Shown: in pieces, positions 8,523 to 17,697 of the stretch
How positions within the stretch are numbered: position 1 is the stretch's first letter
Layout of the letters: every line of letters starts with the position of its first letter
From: Firmicutes bacterium UBA5486
GTDB lineage: Bacteria; Bacillota; UBA4882; UBA10575
Reading direction: 5' to 3'
Assembly: GCA_002427045.1 (NCBI GenBank)
Contig: DIPO01000015.1
Span: forward strand, 1 to 28,150
DNA: 28,150 nt
Position numbers and translations under genes: made by a program
The notes under the pieces: model-generated
What the model was told of the DNA's origin: nothing
Seen by the model: only the letters and a program-made list of their open reading frames with translations
Databases searched by the model: none

Positions 8523-9254
8523 TTAACGAGCAAAAAGATGGCTTCCAATCTGAGTAGTTACCGGCCTCGACCAGATCCATTTAGACGAAGTTTTTCCTGG
8601 ATTATAGAAATATAATGCTCCATATGTGGGATCCCACCCTGCTTTAGCTAATCTTGCTGCCCGATAGGCAGTAGCATCAGGCTGTAACCAGACCTGGCCA
8701 TCCCGTACAGTACAAAACTCGCCCTTTTTAAATACAATACTCCATAAATTATCAGGAAAATTCCGGTTGGATAAACGGTTAAGGAGTACCGCCCCAACAG
8801 CTACCTGTCCTTCTATTGGTTCCCCCCGAGCTTCAGCGTAGATAACCCGTGCCAATAGAGTAATATCAATATTATCCTGTTTATCCTGGGGCACCGATGG
8901 AGAAGAATCCTGCTTAGTATTGCTAGAAGTCCAACCAGAATCAGATTTTGGACTAACCTGTCCCGCCGAATTATTATTACTACTATCTACAGCAGTATTA
9001 GATTGAATAGTCTTTTCAGCAACCGAATCCTTTCCTGGCTCTGTTGTTCCTATCTTTTCTATCTTCTGATCCTCTATTTTATTAACCACCTTAGTAGCCT
9101 GTTTCTCAGTGGTTACTTTATCTCCCCCTAAAACGGGACTGGTTGATAAAATACTACATCCAACCGCCCCTGCAAAAGGAATAAACCAGGATAATAGTAA
9201 GATTAAGGCCGCCCACCTCTGATGAGCTGGCTTAACCAACTCCTTCACCTGCAT
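8523..9254 (-). CDS. SleB/CwlJ-type cell-wall hydrolase (Hydrolase_2 domain)
   Basis: This is a predicted exported peptidoglycan hydrolase of the SleB/CwlJ family, used by spore formers to degrade cortex or remodel walls. A hydrophobic segment at about 14-36 is a signal or anchor; AVGC at about 30-33 is a loose lipobox, so lipidation at Cys33 is possible. A low-complexity Ser/Asn/Lys/Gln linker (about 45-127) leads to the catalytic domain at about 128-243. That domain has the family signature ARVIYAEARGEP with putative catalytic Glu141, then GQVAVGAVLLNR and YGALYFYNP. The start ATG has GGAGGTG at good spacing. No peptidoglycan-binding repeat is present, unlike classical SleB. Whether it works in germination or in growing cells cannot be told from sequence. 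Confidence 0.85.
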   Translation of the reverse strand: MQVKELVKPAHQRWAALILLLSWFIPFAGAVGCSILSTSPVLGGDKVTTEKQATKVVNKIEDQKIEKIGTTEPGKDSVAEKTIQSNTAVDSSNNNSAGQVSPKSDSGWTSSNTKQDSSPSVPQDKQDNIDITLLARVIYAEARGEPIEGQVAVGAVLLNRLSNRNFPDNLWSIVFKKGEFCTVRDGQVWLQPDATAYRAARLAKAGWDPTYGALYFYNPGKTSSKWIWSRPVTTQIGSHLFAR

Positions 9255-9375
9255 ACTTATTCACCTCCACAGTAATACGGGTAATTTCCCATCTTCTATC
9301 GAGATGATAACATAAAACTGTGAAGAGCGTCAGGCCTTAATCTTTTGTATTTCAGTAAATAAAAACCCGGATTGG

Positions 9376-9873
9376 TTAATTATAGGCTAAACCAAGTCCA
9401 ATAAAGATTGAGTTAGAATATGTATCAAAACTTAAATTGACCAATAATGGCGGCAATATTTGGTAAAAAGCTTCCACCTCGTAAATCACTTTCTGAGCAG
9501 GGACTAAGCATTTAACCCCTCCCGCAAGTAATAATGGAGAGTGCCGATCCTTGTAACTAAACCCGGCTCCAAAGAGGAAATCAAACCGATCATTCACTTT
9601 CGCCCCAAGCATTGCGTATAAACCGCTGGAAGAGTACCCAAAAGAAGCTAAGGTACTACTTAAATCAATCTCACTGGAAAACACCCCATTAATATTCTGT
9701 GATACAATTTTGGTGGCAACTTTTTCTTCATGAAAATACCCCATTCTCCTTGCTGTTTGATCAATATCCGTACCCAACCAGACCGCGTTCTCCCATAATC
9801 CATAGGAAGCTGTAGATGTCAATAGAATTATAAGAAAAGCAATAATTACGGAATATAAGGATTTTTTCTTCAT
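9376..9873 (-). CDS. Small secreted protein with beta-barrel-like sequence, function unknown
   Basis: I do not recognise a named family. The 165-aa product starts with a clear signal peptide (MKKKSLYSVIIAFLIILL..., likely cleavage after SYG at residue 25). The mature part alternates hydrophobic and polar residues in several stretches (GLYAMLGAKV, FDFLFGAGFSY, SPLLLAGGVKC, VNLSFDT) and ends SIFIGLGLAYN. This resembles a small outer-membrane beta-barrel or a YadA/OmpX-like sheet protein. The start is chosen at the ATG at 9873, preceded by GAGGAG; an upstream ATG at 9912 lies in a palindrome and lacks a ribosome site. If the barrel reading is right, the host may have an outer membrane. That is inference and not strongly supported. 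Confidence 0.6.
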   Translation of the reverse strand: MKKKSLYSVIIAFLIILLTSTASYGLWENAVWLGTDIDQTARRMGYFHEEKVATKIVSQNINGVFSSEIDLSSTLASFGYSSSGLYAMLGAKVNDRFDFLFGAGFSYKDRHSPLLLAGGVKCLVPAQKVIYEVEAFYQILPPLLVNLSFDTYSNSIFIGLGLAYN

Positions 9874-9902
9874 TAGTTCTTCTCTCCTCTTTTTAATTTT
9901 AA

Positions 9903-9931
9903 GGAATTGCATAATTCAATTATGCAATTCC
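9903..9931. repeat. 29-bp perfect palindrome, member of a dispersed repeat
   Basis: Two perfect 14-bp arms (GGAATTGCATAATT and its complement) flank a single base. It lies between the glycosyltransferase stop (9940) and the secreted-protein start (9873). Related half-sites occur near 23232 and 28103-28116. It is AT-rich and has no T-run, so it is a poor terminator candidate; a repeat remnant or leader hairpin is more likely. Confidence 0.75.
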
Positions 9932-9939
9932 CTCATTTA

Positions 9940-11064
9940 TTATAAGACCCTGGTTACCAACCGGTAATATAATTGGTGGTAAGACTCAACCATCTTTTGT
10001 AGCGTAAAACATTCTTCAATCCGTTGACGCCCGGCATTCCCCATCCTTTCTCTTGCTTTAGCGTCGGAAAGTAAAGTGCCAATTGCAGTTGCCAGTTCAC
10101 CGGAATCCCCCGGTTCTACCAAAATACCGGTCTCCTCATTCACAACCTCGGGTACCCCTCCACTCCTACTAGCAATCACCGGTTTACTGGAACACATCGC
10201 TTCCAATATTGCCACTGACATGCCTTCCTCCAAAGTCGGCAAGACAAATAAATCAATAGCAGCTAAAATTCGGGGTATATCTGAGCGAAACCCAGTAAAA
10301 ATAATCTTTCCTTTCATACCTGTTGAAACCGTTAACTCTTCTAATTCCTGCCGGAATGGGCCATCACCTACTACCAACACTCGAAAATCAGAAAACTTCT
10401 TCTTTAATAAAGTAGCCGCTTGAATCAGGTATTGTATCCCCTTTTGCGGAATCAATCTTGCTACAGTACCAATCAGTGGTATGCCGTTGGGGATCCCCCA
10501 TTCCCTTCGCAATTCTCCCGAATCAAATTTAATTTGATAGGTAACTGGATCAATCCCATTATAAATACAAGTAACTTTGCCTTCCGGAACTCTTAAAAGC
10601 TTAATCGTATCATCCCGGATTGATTGAGAGATCGCAATTAGATGATCTGAAACTCGTCCAATTTTACTAGCTAACGAACAGCTGATACCATCCTTTAAAT
10701 GATTAGCAAAACGTCGCAGAGGGTTATGAAAGGTGCATAATAAACGATAAGACCGATTTTTATTTATACCGGCATGTAAGGTAATTAAGCCTGCTTTGTA
10801 ACCATGAGCATGAATAAGTTCTACCCCTAAACTTTCCGCAAGCCGTGGTAGAGTTCTAGAAACCTTGAAATCTTGCCACGGACTAATACTCCCCCGAAGA
10901 TCCAAAGGAAAAATAGAAAGCCTCGGATTTTCACGTTGAAAGACTGTAGCCTCTGACTTCGGACAAACTAAAAAAGGCTTTACCAACTTATCATCAAGAT
11001 TTTGCCACAACCCATTCAGGTGTTGCTTTATTCCTCCGGAAACCGGACGTACTACATATAGCAC
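9940..11064 (-). CDS. Glycosyltransferase family 4 (GT-B fold)
   Basis: This cytoplasmic, membrane-associated enzyme transfers a sugar from a nucleotide-sugar donor, probably to a lipid or envelope glycan; the exact substrate is unknown. The N-terminal acceptor half begins LYVVRPVSGGIKQH. The C-terminal donor half contains GTVARLIPQKG near 199-209, VGDGP near 232-236, and the E-x7-E motif with Glu280 and Glu288 (EEGMSVAILEAM), followed by SGGVPEVV. Length 374 aa is usual. The GTG start at 11064 has no proper ribosome site. A CTG at 11082 in frame lies about 10 bp behind AAAGGGG and would give the family-like beginning MPKQIKVLYVV, so the true start may be there. Confidence 0.88.
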   Translation of the reverse strand: MLYVVRPVSGGIKQHLNGLWQNLDDKLVKPFLVCPKSEATVFQRENPRLSIFPLDLRGSISPWQDFKVSRTLPRLAESLGVELIHAHGYKAGLITLHAGINKNRSYRLLCTFHNPLRRFANHLKDGISCSLASKIGRVSDHLIAISQSIRDDTIKLLRVPEGKVTCIYNGIDPVTYQIKFDSGELRREWGIPNGIPLIGTVARLIPQKGIQYLIQAATLLKKKFSDFRVLVVGDGPFRQELEELTVSTGMKGKIIFTGFRSDIPRILAAIDLFVLPTLEEGMSVAILEAMCSSKPVIASRSGGVPEVVNEETGILVEPGDSGELATAIGTLLSDAKARERMGNAGRQRIEECFTLQKMVESYHQLYYRLVTRVL

Positions 11065-11275
11065 CTTAATCTGCTTAGGCAGTTCGTAAGCGCCCCTTTC
11101 TCAGATAAAGAATTTTTTTAACCCCAAGCATCAAGTTCTTAATATTAAGATTAACTCTACCCATAATAAAATATCATGTCAATAATATCCATATTAATTC
11201 TTTACCTGTAATTCAGAAATTATAAACTTGGATAATTATTAAATAACGTGTAAATAATTGGTTTAGAGAAAACTT

Positions 11276-11851
11276 TTAAGCAACCTTTTTTATCTCAAAT
11301 AATTTCTTATTGGTTTTAATACTAAAAAACCTTCTTATTCCTATCAATAATCCAGCCATAAGTCCAAAAAGAAAATACTCCCAAGAGGCATGAAAATAAG
11401 CAAAAACAAAGGGAGAAAAGATACATGCTACAATCGCACTTTCATCATGTTTTTTCATTATTAAAAAAGTCAGTCCCCAGATTCCGATTAAAATAAGAAT
11501 AACCCACCATTTAGAAACTAGTAATAAGCCTCCGATCATCGTGGCTAGGCCTCCTCCCCCATAAAAGCCAAGCCATACTGGCCAATTATGACCAATTACC
11601 GCAATCAGTAGACCTAGTAATCCGCCTCCAGTCATCAGATAATCACCTAGTAAAACCGCAAGAATTCCTTTCGAGGCATCACCTATAGCAGTAATTATCC
11701 CCGGGACTATTCCTATGTTTTTCATTACATTAGTAGTACCTACGTTTTTGGAACCAATCATACGAATGTCAACGTTTTTAAATAGTCTTGTTGTTATATA
11801 GGCAAAAGGAATAGAACCAAGTAGGTAAGAGTTAATTACTAGGAGTAACAC
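11276..11851 (-). CDS. PlsY-like membrane protein (divergent glycerol-3-phosphate acyltransferase family)
   Basis: This is a 191-aa multi-helix membrane protein of the PlsY family, which acylates glycerol-3-phosphate using acyl phosphate. Family features are visible: INSYLLGSIPFAYI at about 6-19, GSKNVGTTNV at 33-42 and IGHNWPVWLGF at about 86-96. It departs from canonical PlsY at key places. The usual GGKGVAT is GGGGLAT at 98-104, losing the lysine, and the C-terminal RHxxNI is RRFFSI at 173-178, losing both His and Asn. It may therefore be a paralog with altered or no acyltransferase activity. The GTG start is behind GGGTGAT. It stands alone, divergent from the alcohol dehydrogenase. Confidence 0.75.
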   Translation of the reverse strand: MLLLVINSYLLGSIPFAYITTRLFKNVDIRMIGSKNVGTTNVMKNIGIVPGIITAIGDASKGILAVLLGDYLMTGGGLLGLLIAVIGHNWPVWLGFYGGGGLATMIGGLLLVSKWWVILILIGIWGLTFLIMKKHDESAIVACIFSPFVFAYFHASWEYFLFGLMAGLLIGIRRFFSIKTNKKLFEIKKVA

Positions 11852-12146
11852 TTATATCACCCATTTACTTGATGATCAAAGAATTTATTTAAGAATAAAA
11901 TAACCAATTATTTGAAATTTGCAATATCTGATTTAATAACCACTAAATAACTTATCTTATATTCTTTATATTTTTTAGATAGTAAATAAATCCTTTAATC
12001 CCTTTGGTTTTAACCTGAATTTAACATCACCAAGTAGTTGCTCGCGCCGGGTACCGCTTTTGGCTATTGTTTAGTATAGAATAGATTAATGCAAAAAATA
12101 GAAGAATAATAGCATACTAAAATCATAAGGAAAGGATGATTTTTTA
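11852..12146. other. Divergent intergenic region between plsY-like and alcohol dehydrogenase genes
   Basis: No convincing gene is present in these 295 bp. Most is very AT-rich, with a short GC-rich patch at about 12030-12055. An imperfect promoter for the dehydrogenase may lie near 12060-12090 (TTGGCT, 16 bp, TAGATT), but the match is weak. The dehydrogenase ribosome site is GGAAAGGATG just before its ATG. Confidence 0.4.
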
Positions 12147-13316
<1,170 letters not shown>

Positions 13317-13336
13317 GTAGTCGCTCACTCAGGATA

Positions 13337-13372
13337 CCTCTACCCCAGCTTACCGGGGTAGAGGATTTCTTT
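13337..13372 (+). terminator. Intrinsic terminator of the alcohol dehydrogenase gene
   Basis: Perfect 10-bp arms (CCTCTACCCC, 13337-13346, and GGGGTAGAGG, 13355-13364) enclose an 8-nt loop and are followed by a T-rich tail (ATTTCTTTC). It lies 20 bp after the stop codon. Confidence 0.85.
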
Positions 13373-13421
13373 CTCCCTCTTGCTGCTCATTACTTTTTAT
13401 TGAGGGCATCATGCCTACACC

Positions 13422-13456
13422 CCGGCCCCGAAAAGGAAAAGTTTTCCCCTGGCCGG
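13422..13456. repeat. Nested GC-rich inverted repeat in intergenic DNA
   Basis: Outer arms CCGGCC (13422-13427) and GGCCGG (13451-13456) enclose inner arms GGAAAA and TTTTCC (13435-13447). It could fold as a stem with an internal loop. It lies between the dehydrogenase terminator and the 63-aa gene. No T-run follows, so I do not call it a terminator. Confidence 0.45.
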
Positions 13457-13581
13457 CAGTAATATCTGCTACAGACAGGTTATCTTAAATCAGTAGTTAC
13501 CTTCTTTAGTACTGCTTCTTTCTTTCTGCCTACAGTAATTTTATTCGCCCCGAGCAATCAAAGGGAGGAGGTAAATCAAAA

Positions 13582-13773
13582 ATGACAGCATTAGCTTGGT
13601 GGTTATATATTCTTATCGCTGTTCTCCTTTTTAGTCAAGCCCTATGGATCTTTTTTGATGCCCGTAAACGAGGGGAGAACCCCTGGCTCTGGGGGCTCTT
13701 AGGTTTATTAAACGTTCCCTCTTCGTTAATTGTCTATCTCTTGGTCACAAGAAGGAAAAGAAAATCGAATTAG
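13582..13773 (+). CDS. 63-aa two-helix membrane protein, unknown function
   Basis: I cannot assign a function. The product has two hydrophobic segments (about 5-25 and 38-56) joined by a short loop with the motif FFDARKRGENPWLWGLLGLL, and a basic tail (TRRKRKSN) that should face the cytoplasm. The pattern resembles the phospholipase-D-nuclease N-terminal-like and SigmaY-antisigma-type small membrane proteins found in Firmicutes. The gene is real in my view because of the strong ribosome site GGGAGGAGGT 9 bp before the ATG. It is convergent with the flavoprotein pair downstream and has no obvious partner. Confidence 0.7.
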   Translation: MTALAWWLYILIAVLLFSQALWIFFDARKRGENPWLWGLLGLLNVPSSLIVYLLVTRRKRKSN

Positions 13774-13812
13774 CCTTGATACTAAGCCAGCTACTTTATG
13801 CCATTACTCAAC

Positions 13813-15423
13813 CTAAAAAGGAGCATATTTTGTAATAATCTTTTCCGCTGTTTTAACTCCATCAACTGCTGAGGACATTATACCGCCGGCATACCCCGCT
13901 CCTTCACCCATCGGATATAAACCTCTTATATTTGCCATGTGATTCTCATCTCTATTGATCCGAACCGGAGAAGAACTTCTGGTCTCCACACCTGTTAAAA
14001 TTGCATCCGGCCTTGCAAACCCGTTTATTTTCCGTTCAAAGTAAACAAGCGCCTCTTTAATCGTTTCGATAACATAATCAGGTAGGCAGTTTTTAAGTTC
14101 TGTAAAGGAAACACCCGGTTTATATGTAGGTTTTACAGAACCAAACTGAGTACTTGGTTTATTCGCAAGAAAATCTCCGACCAATTGAACCGGGGCATTA
14201 TAGTTCTCCCCTGCCACTTGATAGGCAAGTCGCTCCCATTTTCTCTGGAATTCAATACCGGCCAGCGGATGCGAGCTCCCAAAGTCAGCAGGTACAACAC
14301 CTACTAGCAAAGCCGAATTAGCGTTCTCTCCTTTTCGCCCATACTTACTCATCCCATTAATCATCACACTTTTTTCTTCTGAAGCAGCAGCTATTACATA
14401 ACCACCGGGGCACATACAAAATGTATAAGCTGATCTTCCATTCTTAGCATGGTAGGCTAATTTATAATCCGCTGCTCCCAAGGCAGGATGCCCGGCAAGA
14501 CTACCATATTGCGTCTTATTAATAAACTCCTGAGGATGTTCAATTCTTACTCCGATCGAAAAGGGTTTTTGGCTAAGAGAAACACCTTTCTGGTGTAACC
14601 TCTGAAAAGTATCACGAGCACTATGACCTATTCCCAGCAAAACAGTCTCACAATTAAGCACCTCAGAGTCATTGATGACTAAACCGGCAATTATACCATT
14701 TTTAACAATAAAATCAGTTACTTTAGCTTGAAATCTCACTTCTCCGCCATAATCGATGATTTGCTCTCTAATCCGTTTAACCACAGACTTTAACCGGTCA
14801 GTACCAATATGAGGTTTATTAAGATATAATATTTCTTCCGGTGCCCCGGCTTTTACAAACTCCTTAAGTACCATCCTGCACCTTTGATCGTTAATCAGAG
14901 TAGTCAGTTTACCATCGGAAAAAGTACCTGCTCCACCCTCCCCAAATAGTGCATTGCTTTCGGGATCCAGAATCCTCCCTTCCCAAAACTTATTCGCTTT
15001 GTTAGTTCTGGCCTCTACATGCTCTCCTCTTTCCAGAATTATTGGCCTATAGCCACGCTTAGCAAGGATTAATCCGGAAAAAAGACCTGCCGGTCCCATT
15101 CCGATGATTACGGGACGGCAAGTCTTTTTCTCTGTTCCCGAAGGAAGAACAATATCCGGCAACTCCGGGGTTTTTGTTATTCCTTTATAATTCTGTTCTT
15201 TCATTACCATTTCTTCATTTGGTACTCTAATGTCAACTGTATAAACTAGATAAATCTCATCCTTCTTCCTAGCATCAATAGATTTTTTAAATATTTTATA
15301 GTCGATTACTTCCTCTTTACTAAGATGGAGTTTAGAGCTTATCTCTTTTTGTAAAACATCTGCTTCACTCTGGTAAGTTGTAATTTTATTTATATTGATT
15401 CTTATATTTGACATCCTAAGCAC
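13813..15423 (-). CDS. FAD-dependent dehydrogenase, COG2509 type
   Basis: This is an uncharacterised FAD-binding flavoprotein, conserved in anaerobic bacteria and of unknown substrate. After an N-terminal domain of about 100 residues, the dinucleotide-binding motif GMGPAG is at 108-113, with the Rossmann-end acid at Glu131. The family-typical GEGGAGTFSDGKL follows at 161-173, and the C-terminal FAD-contact region GLYPMGEGAGYAGGIMSSAVDG closes the fold. Length 536 aa is normal. The GTG start at 15423 is preferred because GGAGGT lies 8 bp upstream; the ATG three codons later is too far away. It sits 29 bp after the HI0933-type flavoprotein, so the two are probably one transcript. Confidence 0.88.
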   Translation of the reverse strand: MLRMSNIRININKITTYQSEADVLQKEISSKLHLSKEEVIDYKIFKKSIDARKKDEIYLVYTVDIRVPNEEMVMKEQNYKGITKTPELPDIVLPSGTEKKTCRPVIIGMGPAGLFSGLILAKRGYRPIILERGEHVEARTNKANKFWEGRILDPESNALFGEGGAGTFSDGKLTTLINDQRCRMVLKEFVKAGAPEEILYLNKPHIGTDRLKSVVKRIREQIIDYGGEVRFQAKVTDFIVKNGIIAGLVINDSEVLNCETVLLGIGHSARDTFQRLHQKGVSLSQKPFSIGVRIEHPQEFINKTQYGSLAGHPALGAADYKLAYHAKNGRSAYTFCMCPGGYVIAAASEEKSVMINGMSKYGRKGENANSALLVGVVPADFGSSHPLAGIEFQRKWERLAYQVAGENYNAPVQLVGDFLANKPSTQFGSVKPTYKPGVSFTELKNCLPDYVIETIKEALVYFERKINGFARPDAILTGVETRSSSPVRINRDENHMANIRGLYPMGEGAGYAGGIMSSAVDGVKTAEKIITKYAPF

Positions 15424-15452
15424 TTAAATTTACCTCCAATTTGTTAAACCCT

Positions 15453-16691
15453 TCATAATGCTGCATTCTGCCCGGCAATAAACCCGGAGGACCAGGCCCA
15501 TTGAAGATTAAAACCGCCACACAACCCATCAATATCTATTATTTCACCCGTAAAATATAGGCCCTTAATAATTTTAGATTCCATGGTATCAGGATTAATT
15601 TCGCGGGAGTCTACGCCCCCTGCTGTTACCTGTGCACTCGGCCAGCTTTTTGTTCCTCTGACCTTAAACCTCCAATCAGTTAAAATCGTTATGATCTTCT
15701 CAAGATCATTACTTGCAAGATTACCTACCGGGTATTTTAAATCCTTAATCCCCACTTCCTTTAGTAAAACAGGGATCAATCTTTTATTTACTAGGCCAAC
15801 CAGGCTAAATTCGACACTCTTTTTTGCCCCATTTTTTATCCGTTCTAGCATCAGGTTTTTTAGTTCTGCTCTCGAGAAGGTATCCAAAATATTTAGCTTT
15901 AAAAAAACCTCTTCATTTTCCTGTAGAAGTTCTCCGGCTTTTCTGCTAATTTGCAAGATCGGGGGGCCGGAAACCCCATAATTAGCAAAGAGAATATCTC
16001 CACAGTCTTTTGCCACCGGCCGATTATTATGAATAAGTTCAGCCGTACCCATAAACTTAACTCCCTGGATCTGCTTGAAACACCCACCTTCAAGCTTTAG
16101 CTGAACAAGCGCTGGAAAGATTGGTATGATGGTATGTCCCAGTTTTTCTGCTAATTCATATCCATTTCCATCTGAACCAGTAGATGGCACGGCTTTGCCC
16201 CCAGTAGCAATGATCACCCGATCCCCTTGGATAACTGAACCATCTTCTAATTCCACAACAAACTGGGCATTCTTTTTCTTTATATTTTTCACATAAGCAT
16301 TGCAGATAATACTAACCTTCATTTGGTTAAGCTCATACAAGAGCACATCTAAAATACTGGAGGCTTGATCCGACATCGGAAAAACCTTCCCCGCCTCTTC
16401 CACCTTATGTGCAATTCCCAGCTTTTCAAAGAAATCAATACTCTCTTTACTCCCATATTTTGAAAGCGCACTATAAGCAAACTTAGGATTACTCCCTTGA
16501 TAACAGTTTATATCTGCATTAATATTAGTAAAATTGCAGCGGCCATTTCCGGTAACCAGTATTTTCTTCCCAACACGGGGATTTCTCTCTAAGATAGTAA
16601 CATCAGCACCCTGCCTCCGGGCAGAGATCGCTGCCACCATCCCAGAGGCACCACCTCCCACTACTATTACCCGATTTTCTGCTATTCCCAT
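15453..16691 (-). CDS. HI0933/BaiN-family NAD(P)/FAD-dependent oxidoreductase
   Basis: This is a flavoprotein of the HI0933 (COG2081) family. The related clostridial BaiN acts in bile-acid dehydroxylation, but most members have no known substrate. The sequence shows the FAD motif VGGGASG at 11-17, the acid at Glu35 and the family stretch GKKILVTGNGRCNFTN at about 41-56. The C-terminal signature GLYFTGEIIDIDGLCGGFNLQWAWSS is also present. Length 412 aa is typical. The start ATG follows GAGGT. It is the first gene of the two-flavoprotein operon and faces away from the cyclophilin gene. Confidence 0.9.
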   Translation of the reverse strand: MGIAENRVIVVGGGASGMVAAISARRQGADVTILERNPRVGKKILVTGNGRCNFTNINADINCYQGSNPKFAYSALSKYGSKESIDFFEKLGIAHKVEEAGKVFPMSDQASSILDVLLYELNQMKVSIICNAYVKNIKKKNAQFVVELEDGSVIQGDRVIIATGGKAVPSTGSDGNGYELAEKLGHTIIPIFPALVQLKLEGGCFKQIQGVKFMGTAELIHNNRPVAKDCGDILFANYGVSGPPILQISRKAGELLQENEEVFLKLNILDTFSRAELKNLMLERIKNGAKKSVEFSLVGLVNKRLIPVLLKEVGIKDLKYPVGNLASNDLEKIITILTDWRFKVRGTKSWPSAQVTAGGVDSREINPDTMESKIIKGLYFTGEIIDIDGLCGGFNLQWAWSSGFIAGQNAAL

Positions 16692-17018
16692 CTCTACATT
16701 ACCTCAATTAATTTTTTCTCTTGGAGATCAATATTTTTCACAAAAATAGTACTACTAACCATTTTTCTTTTTAAAATAAAATATTCCTTCCTATCAATTT
16801 TTACTACCTAGAAGGAATCTTCATTATAACTAGGGAATTTTACATCATCGTCCGAAGCTTGTCACTCTTGTTAAATTACAGCCTAGGCAAGCCTTTTTTC
16901 TTGACAAAAATCTGCTAATTTGTTACTTTACTTCAGAGAAGTAGGTAAATAAAAGAGCACAGTCCCTAAACCAGATTCTATCGGTAAAATAGGAATTTGT
17001 AAGAAAGGGGTTAGGCAT
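16692..17018. other. Divergent intergenic region between flavoprotein and cyclophilin genes
   Basis: No gene is seen in these 327 bp. It is AT-rich. The supported content is the plus-strand promoter at 16901-16929 and the ribosome site AAAGGGG before the cyclophilin ATG. A promoter for the minus-strand flavoprotein pair is expected here, but I could not identify it. Confidence 0.5.
16901..16929 (+). promoter_or_regulatory. Sigma-A-type promoter upstream of the cyclophilin gene
   Basis: A perfect TTGACA (16901-16906) is followed by a 17-bp spacer and TACTTT (16924-16929). A TG one base upstream makes it an extended -10. The likely start site is about 80 bp before the ATG. Confidence 0.6.
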
Positions 17019-17681
17019 ATGCGTAAAAGCATCAACAATATCAAGCCCATCTCAAACCGTGGGCTTAAATACATTCTATTCTCCATCCTCATTGTCCTGG
17101 TGGTTCTTTTTAGTTATTCAAAGCTCTATAACCTTAAAATAGAAAAGGAAGTGTCTGCCTTGAAGAAGACTGGTCAAGAAAACCTTGGAATTATAATAGA
17201 AACCTCCTTGGGAAGCATTCAACTTGAATTATACGTTGACAAAGCTCCACAAACCGTAGCGAATTTTCTAAGCTATGTAGATAGTGGTTTTTACAATGGT
17301 ACCATCTTCCACCGTGTCATCCCTGATTTCATGATTCAAGGTGGCGGTTTTAATTCCGATCTAGAAGGCAAACCAACATTTCCCCCAATTAAAAATGAAG
17401 CAACAAATGGGCTGTCTAATATCAGAGGAACGATCGCCATGGCTCGTACTCCAATAATAGATAGTGCTACCTCCCAATTCTATATCAACATCGTAGATAA
17501 TCCCCATCTTGACCATATAAACAATACCGCCGATGGCTTTGGGTATTGCGTTTTTGGCTGGGTAACCAGAGGAATGGAAATAGTAGATCAAATCAGTAAG
17601 ATTCCAACCGGGATGGACAGAGGTTTTTATGATTTACCGCTCGAAGAAGTAAAGATTATCTCTGTTGAAATAATAAATTAA
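17019..17681 (+). CDS. Membrane-anchored cyclophilin-type peptidyl-prolyl isomerase
   Basis: This is a peptidyl-prolyl cis-trans isomerase that should assist folding of exported proteins outside the cytoplasmic membrane. A basic N-terminus and one transmembrane segment at about 17-34 act as an uncleaved anchor or signal. The cyclophilin domain spans about 57-219 and keeps the active-site block FHRVIPDFMIQGG at 97-109 (Arg99, Phe104, Gln107), NIRGTIAMART and SATSQFYINI. GYCVFGWV stands where most members read YAVFGKV. Length 220 aa suits a prokaryotic exported cyclophilin. The ATG is preceded by AAAGGGG. It appears to be a single-gene unit. Confidence 0.92.
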   Translation: MRKSINNIKPISNRGLKYILFSILIVLVVLFSYSKLYNLKIEKEVSALKKTGQENLGIIIETSLGSIQLELYVDKAPQTVANFLSYVDSGFYNGTIFHRVIPDFMIQGGGFNSDLEGKPTFPPIKNEATNGLSNIRGTIAMARTPIIDSATSQFYINIVDNPHLDHINNTADGFGYCVFGWVTRGMEIVDQISKIPTGMDRGFYDLPLEEVKIISVEIIN

Positions 17682-17697
17682 AGCGACTACCTAATTC

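Noticed and set aside
9355..9380. AACC/GGTT stem with T-run after the secreted-protein gene, as terminator
   Set aside because: A four-base stem is not convincing.
17682..17695. AGCGACTACCTA after the cyclophilin stop, matching 13314-13325 in reverse
   Set aside because: A 12-bp match is expected many times by chance in 28 kb; not evidence of a repeat on its own.
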